This document shows positions 9,382 through 18,304 of a stretch of 64,000 nucleotides of DNA, piece by piece; position 1 is the first letter of the stretch, and every line of letters begins with the position of its first letter. The notes under the pieces were generated by a model that searched no databases, was not told the origin of the DNA, and saw nothing but the letters and a program-made list of their open reading frames with translations. Source of the stretch: Streptomyces buecherae (GTDB lineage Bacteria > Actinomycetota > Actinomycetes > Streptomycetales > Streptomycetaceae); contig NZ_CP060404.1 in assembly GCF_014295035.1 (NCBI RefSeq), positions 8,348,501 through 8,412,500 of the forward strand. The letters run 5' to 3'. The position numbers and the translations under genes are program-made.

Positions 9382-9459
9382 TCAGCTCTGCGGTCGCTTA
9401 CCGTGGTTGGCACCGTTCTTGCGGCGTGCCTTCTTCTTGCGGCGTCGCTTGGACGACAT
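9382..9459 (-). CDS. Ribosomal protein bL37 (25-residue basic peptide)
   Basis: A 25-residue, highly basic micro-protein that matches the pattern of the actinobacterial large-subunit protein bL37: a Lys/Arg run (KRRRKKKARR) followed by the conserved NGANHGKRP. bL37 was recognised in mycobacterial ribosome structures and sits in the 50S subunit. The ATG at 9459 has a near-ideal GAGGAGG site seven bases upstream. It is monocistronic here. Being short, it is easily missed by gene callers. Confidence 0.85.
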   Translation of the reverse strand: MSSKRRRKKKARRKNGANHGKRPQS

Positions 9460-9836
9460 GTCATGCCTCCTCGTGGTGGTGGGGCTGTGCACCCCATGGT
9501 GAGCGCTTTGCCGGCTCCCCACCCTTTTACCCGCCTTTGCCGCGTACCGCCGGACGATCAGGGCGCGCCCCCGGCAACGCGGTTCCGCGCCCGCCATCCG
9601 GGTGAGGACGGGCTCCGGGCCACCAGGGGCGGAGGCGGACGGGGGGCCTGACGCGCCGCCGGGTCGACGCGTGGCGGCGTGCTGAGGCGAGGGCTCCGTC
9701 AGCGCCCCTCTAGCACGACCGCACCGTTCATTTGGCGGTTGATCCACAATCTCCCCACATACCCTCCAGAAAACGGGAGTTCGTGCGAAGATTCCGTCCC
9801 CGGGCCGACCGGGCCGGGGTGACAAGGGGAAACAAC
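9460..9836. other. Intergenic region between divergent bL37 and amidase genes
   Basis: It must hold the promoters of bL37 (minus) and the amidase-domain gene (plus). The AT-richer stretch around 9725-9775 is the likely promoter region of the rightward gene. No gene is seen. Confidence 0.4.
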
Positions 9837-10976
9837 GTGATACCTACGACCTTCAGATCCGCTGTCGGGGCGGCCCTGACGGTGGCCGTCTCGGCCGTAC
9901 TGCTGCCGGCGACGGCCGCGAACGCGGCGGACGGGACGAAGGCACAGCCGCGCACGGCGAGCGCCGCGACGATCGAGTCCTTCAGCCGCATCGCCGACGC
10001 CGTGCTCACCGAGCGCACGGCCGCCATCGTGGACGGCAAGCCCGCGCGACGGGTGGCGACGCTCGGCGACGGGAAGGTGCGCGTCTCGGCGAAGCTGGCC
10101 CGCGCGGAGAGCGGTGCCGTCTCCTCGCTCGGCAAGCGCAAGGCGCGCCTGGCCGCCCTGGGCGAGGCGTACAGCGCCGGCGACACGAAGGCCACCGTGA
10201 ACGAGACCCGCGTCCAGGGCGACCGGGCCACCGTTCAGGTCACCGAGACCACCACGCTGCGCTACGCGAAGGTCCGTGGCGACGAGCCCGCGACGACCGG
10301 CTTCGAGGCCCACCACGAGATGACCCTCGCGCGCACCTCGGCCGGTACGTGGGAGCTGACCGGCCTGCGCTCCACGGACGACGGGCCGGTGGCGATCAAC
10401 GAGCCGCGCACGCCGGCCGTGGCCACCGCCGACGCGCTGCCGAGCGCCAAGCCCGCCGCCACGAAGAAGCCCTCGACGCCGCAGTCCAAGCCGCCCGGGA
10501 CCACCGGCCTGAACTACAAGGCGATGGCCACGTACGCCGAGAAGTACTGGAAGAACTACAACCCGGCCTACCGCAAGTTCAACGACGCCGGCGGCGACTG
10601 CACCAACTTCGTCAGCCAGGCGCTCAAGGCGGGCGGTTGGAAGCACGACTCGGGCACCTACGACGACTACCGCAACTGGTGGTACGACTCCTCGTACCAG
10701 AGCCTGTCGTGGGTCGGCGCCAACGAGTGGTCGTGGTTCACGCTGCACCACAAGCGGGCCACCAACCTGGCGAACGTCTACTACATGGGCGTCGGTGACG
10801 TCATGCAGATGGACTTCGACCGGGACGGGTCCAAGGACCACACGATGATGACCACCTACCGGAGTTCGAGCGGCGTCCCGTACCTGACGTACCACTCGGT
10901 CAACACCTACCGGAAGTCGGTGGCGAGCATCATCGCCTCGTACCCGAACGCCCTCTACTACGCCTACCGCGTCTGA
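9837..10976 (+). CDS. Secreted amidase-domain protein (PF12671 type)
   Basis: A 379-residue exported protein with a C-terminal 'putative amidase' domain at about 220-379. The GTG at 9837 after AAGGGGA is chosen because a signal peptide follows at once (TVAVSAVLLPATAANAA). The middle is a Lys/Ala-rich linker with a proline segment (KKPSTPQSKPPG). The domain holds the likely nucleophile in GGDCTNFVSQAL and a histidine in KDHTMM, as in NlpC/P60-like Cys amidases. Cleavage of a cell-wall or peptide amide outside the cell is inferred from the family; the substrate is not known. Confidence 0.85.
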   Translation: MIPTTFRSAVGAALTVAVSAVLLPATAANAADGTKAQPRTASAATIESFSRIADAVLTERTAAIVDGKPARRVATLGDGKVRVSAKLARAESGAVSSLGKRKARLAALGEAYSAGDTKATVNETRVQGDRATVQVTETTTLRYAKVRGDEPATTGFEAHHEMTLARTSAGTWELTGLRSTDDGPVAINEPRTPAVATADALPSAKPAATKKPSTPQSKPPGTTGLNYKAMATYAEKYWKNYNPAYRKFNDAGGDCTNFVSQALKAGGWKHDSGTYDDYRNWWYDSSYQSLSWVGANEWSWFTLHHKRATNLANVYYMGVGDVMQMDFDRDGSKDHTMMTTYRSSSGVPYLTYHSVNTYRKSVASIIASYPNALYYAYRV

Positions 10977-11255
10977 CGGACGCGGGTGGGCTTGGGGCCC
11001 CGGGCCCCGTCGTCGGCGCATCGCGGCCACGGCGGGGCCCTTCGCGTGGGTTGAGCCCGGGGCCGTGGTGGCTCGCGAGGTGGCCGGGGGCGGGTGGTTC
11101 GGGCCGGGCGGGTCGACCGGTGGTGGGGAAACCCCCGCCGCGCGGTAGGGCTACCCGGACCCCGAGGCCGGGGGACTGGCGGCTGCCGTAGCGGGCCTCG
11201 TTGGGCGAGGCTGGACCCGCCAGTTGATCACCAGCCGAAGCGCAGGAGACCTCCC

Positions 11256-12527
11256 ATGTACGAGCGCCACGCCCCCCACCGGCACCCGCGGGCCGCCGGG
11301 CCCACCGCCCCAGCGGCCAGTACCGCGCGGGGGCCGCGGCCGGCCCGGGCCCGGGCGCGCGCCCACCGCCGTGGGACGGCGGTCGTCGCCGCGGTCGTCG
11401 GGGCCGTGCTTGGCGTGGCCAGCGCGCTGCCCGCCACGGCGGCAGCGGCCGAACCCGCCGCGACCAGGGGCGACCACCGGGCCACCCAGGAGGCCATCGA
11501 CGCCGTGGTGGCGCGCGGGGTTCCCGGAGTGGTCGCCGGCGTCAGCGACGGCCGCGCCACCTGGGCCGGCCGTTCGGGCACCGCCGACCTGCGCAGCGGC
11601 CTGCCCCGCCAGGCCGACGAGCGGTTCCGGGTCGGCTCGATCACCAAGACGTTCACGGCCACGGTGCTGCTCCAGTTGGTGGCCGAGGGCAGGCTGAGCC
11701 TGGACGACACCGTGCACCACTGGCTGCCCGACCTCGTGCGGGGCAACGGGCACGACGGCGAGCGGATCACCGTGCGCCAACTCCTCAACCACACCAGCGG
11801 CGTCTACAGCTACACCGACGACGCGGACGTGCAGCGCCGGCTGTTCGGCACCGACTTCCTGCGCCACCGCTACGACACCTGGACCCCGCGCGACATCGTC
11901 GGGATCGCCATGAAACACCGGCCCGACTTCGAGCCCGGCAAGGGCTGGCACTACTCCGACACCAACTACGTCCTGGCCGCCATGGTCATCGAGGAGGTCA
12001 CCGGCCGCCCCTACGCGCGCGAGGTCGAGCGCCGCGTCCTGCGCCCGTTGGGCCTGCGCGCCACCTCGCTGCCGGGCACCGACGCCCGCATGCCCGCGCC
12101 CAGCGCCCGCGCGTACTCCAAGCTCACCGGCGTCCTCGGCGCCCCCGGCGAGCCGGGAAGCCCGACGTACGACGTGACCTCCCTGAACCCCACCCTGGCC
12201 GGCGCCGCGGGCGAGGTCATCTCCTCCACGCGGGACCTCAACCGGTTCTACCGGGCCCTGCTGTCGGGGCAGGTGCTGGCCCCCGACCAGTTGCGGGAGA
12301 TGACGACCACGGTGCCGATCGCCGGGACGAAGTTCTCCTACGGCCTCGGGCTCATGAAGCAGCAGACCTCTTGCGGCGTCGTATGGGGCCACAACGGCGC
12401 CATCCAGGGCTCCCTGTCGACCAGCCTGGCGACCGCGGACGGCGAGCACGCGCTGTCGGTGAACGTCAACGGCGACTGGGCCGGCGCCTACAACGAGGTC
12501 GTCGAGGCCGAGTTCTGCGCGAAGTGA
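11256..12527 (+). CDS. Secreted serine hydrolase (D-Ala-D-Ala carboxypeptidase/beta-lactamase family)
   Basis: A 423-residue exported hydrolase, paralogous to the one at 5679-6929. An arginine-rich N-terminus precedes a hydrophobic signal region ending in ATAAAAEPA. Active-site motifs are SITK (SxxK), YSDTN (YxN) and WGHNG (HxG). A D-alanyl-D-alanine carboxypeptidase or related esterase is most likely. The ATG at 11256 follows CAGGAG. Downstream lies the broken LysR gene in convergent orientation. Confidence 0.88.
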   Translation: MYERHAPHRHPRAAGPTAPAASTARGPRPARARARAHRRGTAVVAAVVGAVLGVASALPATAAAAEPAATRGDHRATQEAIDAVVARGVPGVVAGVSDGRATWAGRSGTADLRSGLPRQADERFRVGSITKTFTATVLLQLVAEGRLSLDDTVHHWLPDLVRGNGHDGERITVRQLLNHTSGVYSYTDDADVQRRLFGTDFLRHRYDTWTPRDIVGIAMKHRPDFEPGKGWHYSDTNYVLAAMVIEEVTGRPYAREVERRVLRPLGLRATSLPGTDARMPAPSARAYSKLTGVLGAPGEPGSPTYDVTSLNPTLAGAAGEVISSTRDLNRFYRALLSGQVLAPDQLREMTTTVPIAGTKFSYGLGLMKQQTSCGVVWGHNGAIQGSLSTSLATADGEHALSVNVNGDWAGAYNEVVEAEFCAK

Positions 12528-12579
12528 TCCCGGGCCCCGGCCGGCCGGGCACCGTCTGACGCGAAGAGCCCGGGGGCCG

Positions 12580-13226
12580 GGGGAGGCCGAACGGCCCGGC
12601 AGGGGTTCCCACCTCCGCCGGGCCGGACCAACCCGCGCGGCTCGGCGACCTCCGTCGTGCCGACCGCGAACGCCCCCGGCGCGCCTCCCGGCCCGCCAGC
12701 GGATGGCTGGCCGCGACGGCGAGCACCCATGGCACCCGCGACACAACCGGGCCGCGCGTCAGGTCCGGTTCGGCCACCGGGAACAGGGTGACCAACACGT
12801 CCACCCGGCCCGCCCGCAGCGGCCCGAACATGTCCTTGCTCTGCGTCTCGTGGACGCGCACCTCGATCCCGGAGTGCCGGCCGGCCAGCGCCCGGACCAC
12901 GTCCATCGCGAACTCCCCGGCCGCCGTGCCCAGGTACCCGACCGCGAGGTCGCCCTCCACGCCCCTGGCCTCGGCCCTGGCGCGCTCCAGCGCGGCCCGG
13001 ATGCGCCGGTAGCCCGGCTCGACCTCCGCGTGCAGCCGCCGGCCCAGCGGGGTGAGGCGCACGCTGCGACGGGTGCGCTCGAACAGGGGGGCGCCGACGC
13101 GCCGCTCCAGGCCCGGATCGTCTGGCTCACCCGGGCCCGCGACACGTGGAGCCGCTCGGCCGTCCGCCCTAAGCGCGGTTCCTCGGCGAGTACGACGAAG
13201 CTCTCGATCTCCAGTCGCTCCAGCAC
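12580..13226 (-). pseudogene. Frameshifted LysR-family regulator
   Basis: The N-terminal helix-turn-helix reads VLERLEIESFVVLAEEP, then RLHVSRARVSQTIR, and should continue as ALERRVGAPLFERT. A single base is missing near 13111, so that continuation sits in another frame, which then carries the ligand-binding domain (RRIRAALERA, VEGDLAVGYLGTAAGEF, VDVLVTLFPVAEP). The homology fades after ASHPLAGREA near 12690, where a third frame resumes weakly with VAEPRGL. The total is about 215 codons against about 300 for the family. The GTG at 13226 is the probable start. A sequencing error could explain the first shift but not the missing C-terminus. Confidence 0.75.
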
Positions 13227-13509
13227 CCGGCCGTCCCTACCCGGCCACCCACACCCACCCTGGCCCGGCCGCCACGCCCGGCTGTCCGGCGCGAGACGGG
13301 AGCCGGCGCGGCCCGTGACAGCGCGTGACGGGGGCCCGGCGCGAAGTGGTGAGGTGCCGCCACCGGTACGACAATGGGGAGGAATCGACGCCATGCCCCC
13401 GGCCTCCGGCCCGGCGGGCCAGCCCGCGCGGGCCGGGCGGGACCGACATGGCGGGCGGCAGCGAACGGCGGACCCCACGGCCGGGACACCGCCGGGGAGG
13501 AGGAGCGCC

Positions 13510-14385
13510 GTGCCAACGCCGCACACCGACGCCTCCCACCGGCCACACGGCCACCACGAGCGGCTGGTCCCGCTGCCGCCCGGCGTACGGGCCGTCGTCC
13601 TGGACACCGACGGGGTGATCACCGACTCCGCCCGGGCGCACGCCGCCGCCTGGCGGCAGGCGTTCGACGCCTGCCTGCGCGCACACCCGCCGGACGACCC
13701 CGCGCTGCGCCGCCCCTTCGACCCGGACGCGGACTACCGGCGCTACGTCGACGGCACGTCCCGGTACGACGGCGCCGCGGCCTTCCTCGCGTCGCGCGGA
13801 CTGCGACTGCCACCCGGCAGCGAGGACGACGGCCCCGGCACGGCCACCGTGTGGGCGGTGGCGGCCCACAAGGACCGCGCCTTCACCGCGTACCTCGACA
13901 CCCACGGCATCGCCGCCTACCCCGGGACGGTACGCCTGCTGCGCGCGCTGCGCCGGGACGGCGTGCCCCGCGCCGCCGTGTCCGCCTCGCGGCACGCCGG
14001 CGAACTCCTGGCCAGGGCCGGCGTACGGGAGCTGCTGGACCACCTCGTGGACGGGCGCGAAGCGGCGCGGTTGCGGCTGCCGGGCAAACCCGACCCGGCC
14101 CTGTTCGAGGAGGCGGCCCGGCGGCTTGGCGTGCCCCCGCCCGCCGCCGCCGTCGTGGAGGACGCGCTGGCCGGCGTCGCGGCGGCCAGGCACGGCGGCT
14201 TCGGCCTGGTCGTCGGGGTGGACCGGACGGCAGACCGCGCCGGCACCACCGACCTGCACGCGTACGGCGCCGACCTCGTCGTCGCCGACCTGGCCGAACT
14301 GCTCACCGCCCCCGACGCGACCGACCCGCCCGCACCACCCACCGGCCACGGCCGCGCCGCGAGCCCGCCGCCGGCCGAGCGATGA
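13510..14385 (+). CDS. HAD-family beta-phosphoglucomutase
   Basis: A 291-residue HAD hydrolase-fold enzyme expected to convert beta-glucose 1-phosphate to glucose 6-phosphate. The nucleophile and acid/base are Asp32 and Asp34 in LDTDGVITD; motif II Ser is in AVSASRH, motif III Lys in LPGKPDP and motif IV in VVEDALAG. An inserted cap domain of about 110 residues holds RYVDGTSRYDG. The GTG at 13510 follows GGAGGAGGAG. Its stop overlaps the next start (ATGA), so it is translationally coupled to the GH65 phosphorylase that supplies its substrate. Confidence 0.88.
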   Translation: MPTPHTDASHRPHGHHERLVPLPPGVRAVVLDTDGVITDSARAHAAAWRQAFDACLRAHPPDDPALRRPFDPDADYRRYVDGTSRYDGAAAFLASRGLRLPPGSEDDGPGTATVWAVAAHKDRAFTAYLDTHGIAAYPGTVRLLRALRRDGVPRAAVSASRHAGELLARAGVRELLDHLVDGREAARLRLPGKPDPALFEEAARRLGVPPPAAAVVEDALAGVAAARHGGFGLVVGVDRTADRAGTTDLHAYGADLVVADLAELLTAPDATDPPAPPTGHGRAASPPPAER

Positions 14386-16796
14386 CCAGCGGACGCCCCA
14401 CGACCGAGTGGGCCTGGGAGTACGCGGGCTACCAACCCGCGGCGGAGTCGCTGCGCGAATCGCTGTGCACCCTGGGCAACGGCTACTTCGCCACCAGGGG
14501 CGCCGCCCCCGAGACGGCGGCCGACGACACCCACTACCCGGGCACCTACGCGGCGGGCTGCTACAACCGACTCGTGTCCCACGTGGCCGGGCGGCAGGTC
14601 GAGAACGAGGACATGGTCAACCTGCCGAACTGGCTGCCCGTGCGCTACCGCGTCCGCCGCGAGGACGCGCCGCCCGGCCCCTGGCTCACCCCCGACAGCC
14701 CCGCGCTCACCGCCTTCCACCAGCGACTCGACCTGCGCCAGGGCACCCTCACCCGCCGCCTGCGCTTCGCCGACGGGCACGGCGGCCACCTCGACGTCGA
14801 GCAGCACCGGCTCGTGCACATGGGCGACCCGCACCTGGCGGCCATCCGCACCGTCTTCCGCGCGCACGGCTGGACCGGCGCGCTGGACATCGCCTGCGGG
14901 CTCGACGGCGGCGTCACCAACTCCGGCGTGGCCCGCTACCGCCAGCTCGCCGGACGCCACCTGACGCACCTGCGCACCGGCGCCGACCCCGACACCGTGT
15001 GGCTGCGCTGCCGCACCACCGAGTCGGACCTGCGGATCGCGATGGCCGCCCGCACCCGCGTCAGCGGGGGCGGTGTCACCCGGGACCGCGTCGAACACGA
15101 GGGCCCGCGCGTCACCCGCGCGCTGACCGTCACCCTCACCCCGAGGCGGGCCGTGACGCTCGACAAGACGGTGGCGCTCCACACCTCCCGCGACCCGGCC
15201 ATCAGCGACCCGCTCCAGGCCGCGGTGGACGGCGCGCGCCGGGCCCCGCGGTACGCCAGCCTCCTGGGCTCCCACCGCGCCGCCTGGGAACACCTGTGGC
15301 GGCGCGCCGACGTCCACGCGCCGGGCGACGCCGGGCGCGTGCTGCGACTGCACCTGTTCCACGTGCTGCAGACGCTCTCCCCGCACACCGCCGAACTCGA
15401 CGTCGGCGTGCCCGCCCGCGGGTTGCACGGCGAGGCGTACCGCGGCCACGTCTTCTGGGACGAGCTGTTCGTCCTGCCCTACCTCAACCTGCACTTCCCC
15501 GAGGTCTCCCGGGCGCTGCTGACCTACCGCCACCGGCGGCTGCCCGCGGCCCGCCGGGCCGCGGCCGAGGCGGGGCGCGCCGGGGCCAGATACCCGTGGC
15601 AGAGCGGCGGCGACGGCCGCGAGGAGACCCAGACGCTCCACCTCAACCCCCGCTCGGGCCGCTGGCTGCCCGACCACTCGCGCCGCCAGTACCACGTCGG
15701 CTCGGCCATCGCGTACAACGTGTGGCAGTACTGCCAGGCCAGCGGCGACACGGAGTTCCTGCACACCAAGGGCGCCGAGATGCTGCTGCACATCGCCCGG
15801 TTCTGGGCCGACGCGGCCAGCTACGACGCGCAGCGTGAGCGCTACCGCATCCGTGGCGTGGTCGGGCCCGACGAGTACCACGACGCCTACCCGGGGGCCG
15901 CCGAACCCGGCCTGGACGACAACACGTACACCAACGTCACCGCGGCCTGGGTGCTGGCCCGCGCCCTCGACACGATGCGCGCCCTGCCCGAGCCGCGCCG
16001 GCGTGAGCTGTTCGAGCACACCGCGCTGGACGCCACCGAACTGGAGCGCTGGGACGAGGTCTCCCGCCGCCTCCACGTCCCCTTCTACCAGGGTGTGATC
16101 AGCCAGTTCGACGGGTACGGCGCGCTGGCCGAACTCGACTGGGAGGGCTACCGGAGCCGGTACGGCGACATCAGGCGACTGGATCGGGTCCTGGAGTCCG
16201 AGGGCGACAGCGTCAACCACTACCAGGCGTCCAAGCAGGCCGACGTGCTCATGCTCGGCTACCTCTTCGCCCCCGCCGAACTCGCGGGCCTCTTCGACCG
16301 CCTGGGCTACCAGTTGGACGACGCCCGATGGCAGGCCACCGTCGACTACTACCTGCGGCGCACCAGCCACGGGTCCACCCTCAGCGGCCTGGTGCACGCC
16401 TGGGTGCTGGCCCGCGCCCGGCGCGGCGACGCCTGGCGGTACTTCCAGGAGGCCCTCGCCGGAGACGTCGCCGACCTCCAGGGCGGCACCACCGGCGAGG
16501 GCATCCACCTCGGCGCGATGGCCGGCACCCTGGACCTGGTGCAGCGCGGCCTCACCGGCCTGGAAGCCCGCGAGGACGCGCTGCGCCTTGACCCGGTGCC
16601 GCTGCCGGAGCTGTCCGAGTACGGCTTCTGCGTCCGCTTCCACGACCACTGGGGCGTGGACCTGCGCGTCCGCTCGGGCAGGCTGTGCGTCAGCGTGCCC
16701 GCATCGGGCGCCACCCCCATCGCCGTACGACTCGCCGACCGCACGGTGACCGTCGCCCCGGGCGACGCCCACTGGCTCGACCTCCCGGGCCACTGA
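14382..16796 (+). CDS. Glycoside hydrolase family 65 disaccharide phosphorylase
   Basis: An 804-residue GH65 protein: an N-terminal beta-sandwich (to about 270), a linker, the (alpha/alpha)6 catalytic barrel (about 310-690) and a C-terminal beta domain. The general acid is probably Glu498 in VGPDEYHDAYPG; FWDELFVLPYL, KQADVLML and SHGSTLS are further family signatures. The family phosphorolyses trehalose, maltose, kojibiose or nigerose with inversion, giving beta-glucose 1-phosphate. Coupling to a beta-phosphoglucomutase by an ATGA overlap supports a phosphorylase rather than a hydrolase. Which disaccharide is used cannot be told. No sugar transporter lies beside it. Confidence 0.9.
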   Translation: MTSGRPTTEWAWEYAGYQPAAESLRESLCTLGNGYFATRGAAPETAADDTHYPGTYAAGCYNRLVSHVAGRQVENEDMVNLPNWLPVRYRVRREDAPPGPWLTPDSPALTAFHQRLDLRQGTLTRRLRFADGHGGHLDVEQHRLVHMGDPHLAAIRTVFRAHGWTGALDIACGLDGGVTNSGVARYRQLAGRHLTHLRTGADPDTVWLRCRTTESDLRIAMAARTRVSGGGVTRDRVEHEGPRVTRALTVTLTPRRAVTLDKTVALHTSRDPAISDPLQAAVDGARRAPRYASLLGSHRAAWEHLWRRADVHAPGDAGRVLRLHLFHVLQTLSPHTAELDVGVPARGLHGEAYRGHVFWDELFVLPYLNLHFPEVSRALLTYRHRRLPAARRAAAEAGRAGARYPWQSGGDGREETQTLHLNPRSGRWLPDHSRRQYHVGSAIAYNVWQYCQASGDTEFLHTKGAEMLLHIARFWADAASYDAQRERYRIRGVVGPDEYHDAYPGAAEPGLDDNTYTNVTAAWVLARALDTMRALPEPRRRELFEHTALDATELERWDEVSRRLHVPFYQGVISQFDGYGALAELDWEGYRSRYGDIRRLDRVLESEGDSVNHYQASKQADVLMLGYLFAPAELAGLFDRLGYQLDDARWQATVDYYLRRTSHGSTLSGLVHAWVLARARRGDAWRYFQEALAGDVADLQGGTTGEGIHLGAMAGTLDLVQRGLTGLEAREDALRLDPVPLPELSEYGFCVRFHDHWGVDLRVRSGRLCVSVPASGATPIAVRLADRTVTVAPGDAHWLDLPGH

Positions 16797-16823
16797 CCCG
16801 CCGCGCGCGGGCGGCGGCGAAGG

Positions 16824-18209
16824 CTAGGAGCGGGCCGGGCCGAGCGCCAGCCTGGCCGTGATCGTCTTGGGCCGCTGGTACTCGTGCAGCGCCAACACGC
16901 TCAGGTCCGTGCCCCCTCCCGACGCGCCCCTGCCCCCGTGCGGCAACTCGGCCGTCTGCACGAGGTGGCAGTTCACCCACGCCTCGCCCGCGTTCAGCCG
17001 GCCCGCCACGTCGAGCCCGAGCCCGATGTCCCGCGTCCACACGCTCGCCGCCAACGCCTGCGGCACCCCGCACGCCATGCGCATGGCCGCCTCCACGTCG
17101 GGCGCCCATTGCACGGTCAGCAGCGGCCCGAACACCTCCTGTACGACGGCCGGATCGTCGTCCGGCAGGTCGGCCAGCACCCGCGCCCCGCGCCAGAAGC
17201 CGCCCGCCTCCCCGGCACCGGGCGCCACCGCGGCGACCACGTCGCGCTTCGCGCGCGAGGCCGCCACCAGGTCGTCGTAGCGCGCGGCCTGGTCGGCGTT
17301 GTTCAGCGGCCCGAAGTCGCGACCGGCCACCCGCTGGGCCATGGCCCGCGTCAGGTGCTCGACGGCCGCCTCGTAGTTGTCGCGCAACGTGATCACCCGG
17401 GCGGGCGCCGCGCAGCTCTGGCCCGCGTTGTACGTGACCGCCCGGGCCAGCTCCGCCCAGGTGTCCTCGGGCGCGTCGGGCAACACCACCGCCGGGGCGT
17501 TGCCGCCGAGTTCAAGGCTGACCCGCCGGGCTCCGGCCCGGGCCGCCACGTCGGCGCCGGCCGCCTCGCTGCCGGTGAACGCCACCATGTCGACAGCGGC
17601 CTCGACCAGCAGCCGGCCCGTGGTCCGATCACCGGGCAGGGCCTGGAGCACGCCGGGGCCCAGCGCCTGGTCGGCGTGGTCGGCCAGCAGCGCCAGCGCG
17701 TCGGGCGTGGTCTCCGCCGGCTTGGCCACCACCACGTTCCCCGCGGCCAGCGCGGGCGCGCACCGCCAGGCCGCCATCATCAGCGGGTAGTTCCACGGCA
17801 CGATCACCCCCACCACACCCAGCGGCTCCCACCGCACCCAGCTCTCGTGCCCGGCCACCAGGCGCCCGGCGGCCGGGGTGAGTTGGGCGCGGGCCGCCGA
17901 CGCGTAGAACCGCAGCAGGTCGGCGACCTGCTCCAGCTCGCCGGCCGCCTCCGTCGCGGGCTTGCCCGTACCCGCCCGCTCCCGCGCCACGTACGCGTCG
18001 GCGTTCTCCTCGACCAGCGCGGCGAGCCGCTCCAGCCGGCGCGCACGCTCCCTCGGCGTCAGCGCGCGCCAGGCGGGCCAGGCCGCGCGCGCCGCGGCCA
18101 CCGCGTGGCCCACCTCCTCCTCGCGCCCCGGGCTCGCTACGCCCCGCACGCGCCCGGTACGGGGATCGACCAGTGACAGGGTCGCCGCGCCCGATGTCGG
18201 GTTGCTCAT
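16824..18209 (-). CDS. NAD-dependent aldehyde dehydrogenase (aminobutyraldehyde type)
   Basis: A 461-residue aldehyde dehydrogenase. NAD-binding PWNYPL, the catalytic Glu in LELGGNAP and the nucleophile in AGQSCAAPARV are intact, with EVFGPLL near the C-terminus. It resembles gamma-aminobutyraldehyde dehydrogenases, which oxidise omega-amino aldehydes from polyamines; the substrate assignment is tentative. The ATG at 18209 follows GGAGGATG. It lies 95 bases behind the asparagine-synthetase-like gene and may be the last gene of that operon, linking an aldehyde oxidation to an amide-forming step. Confidence 0.85.
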   Translation of the reverse strand: MSNPTSGAATLSLVDPRTGRVRGVASPGREEEVGHAVAAARAAWPAWRALTPRERARRLERLAALVEENADAYVARERAGTGKPATEAAGELEQVADLLRFYASAARAQLTPAAGRLVAGHESWVRWEPLGVVGVIVPWNYPLMMAAWRCAPALAAGNVVVAKPAETTPDALALLADHADQALGPGVLQALPGDRTTGRLLVEAAVDMVAFTGSEAAGADVAARAGARRVSLELGGNAPAVVLPDAPEDTWAELARAVTYNAGQSCAAPARVITLRDNYEAAVEHLTRAMAQRVAGRDFGPLNNADQAARYDDLVAASRAKRDVVAAVAPGAGEAGGFWRGARVLADLPDDDPAVVQEVFGPLLTVQWAPDVEAAMRMACGVPQALAASVWTRDIGLGLDVAGRLNAGEAWVNCHLVQTAELPHGGRGASGGGTDLSVLALHEYQRPKTITARLALGPARS

Positions 18210-18304
18210 GACTCATCCTCCAGGTGTCGATACGTCCAACCCACCCGGCCCGGCACCCCGGGCCGCGCCACGCCCCGGGGCCCACCGGCCCGAGCGGCCG
18301 CGCC

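Noticed and set aside
13917..16793. Very long leftward open frame (958 codons) opposite the GH65 gene
   Set aside because: It is the antisense shadow of a well-supported GH65 gene, caused by GC bias at third positions; its composition has no domain.
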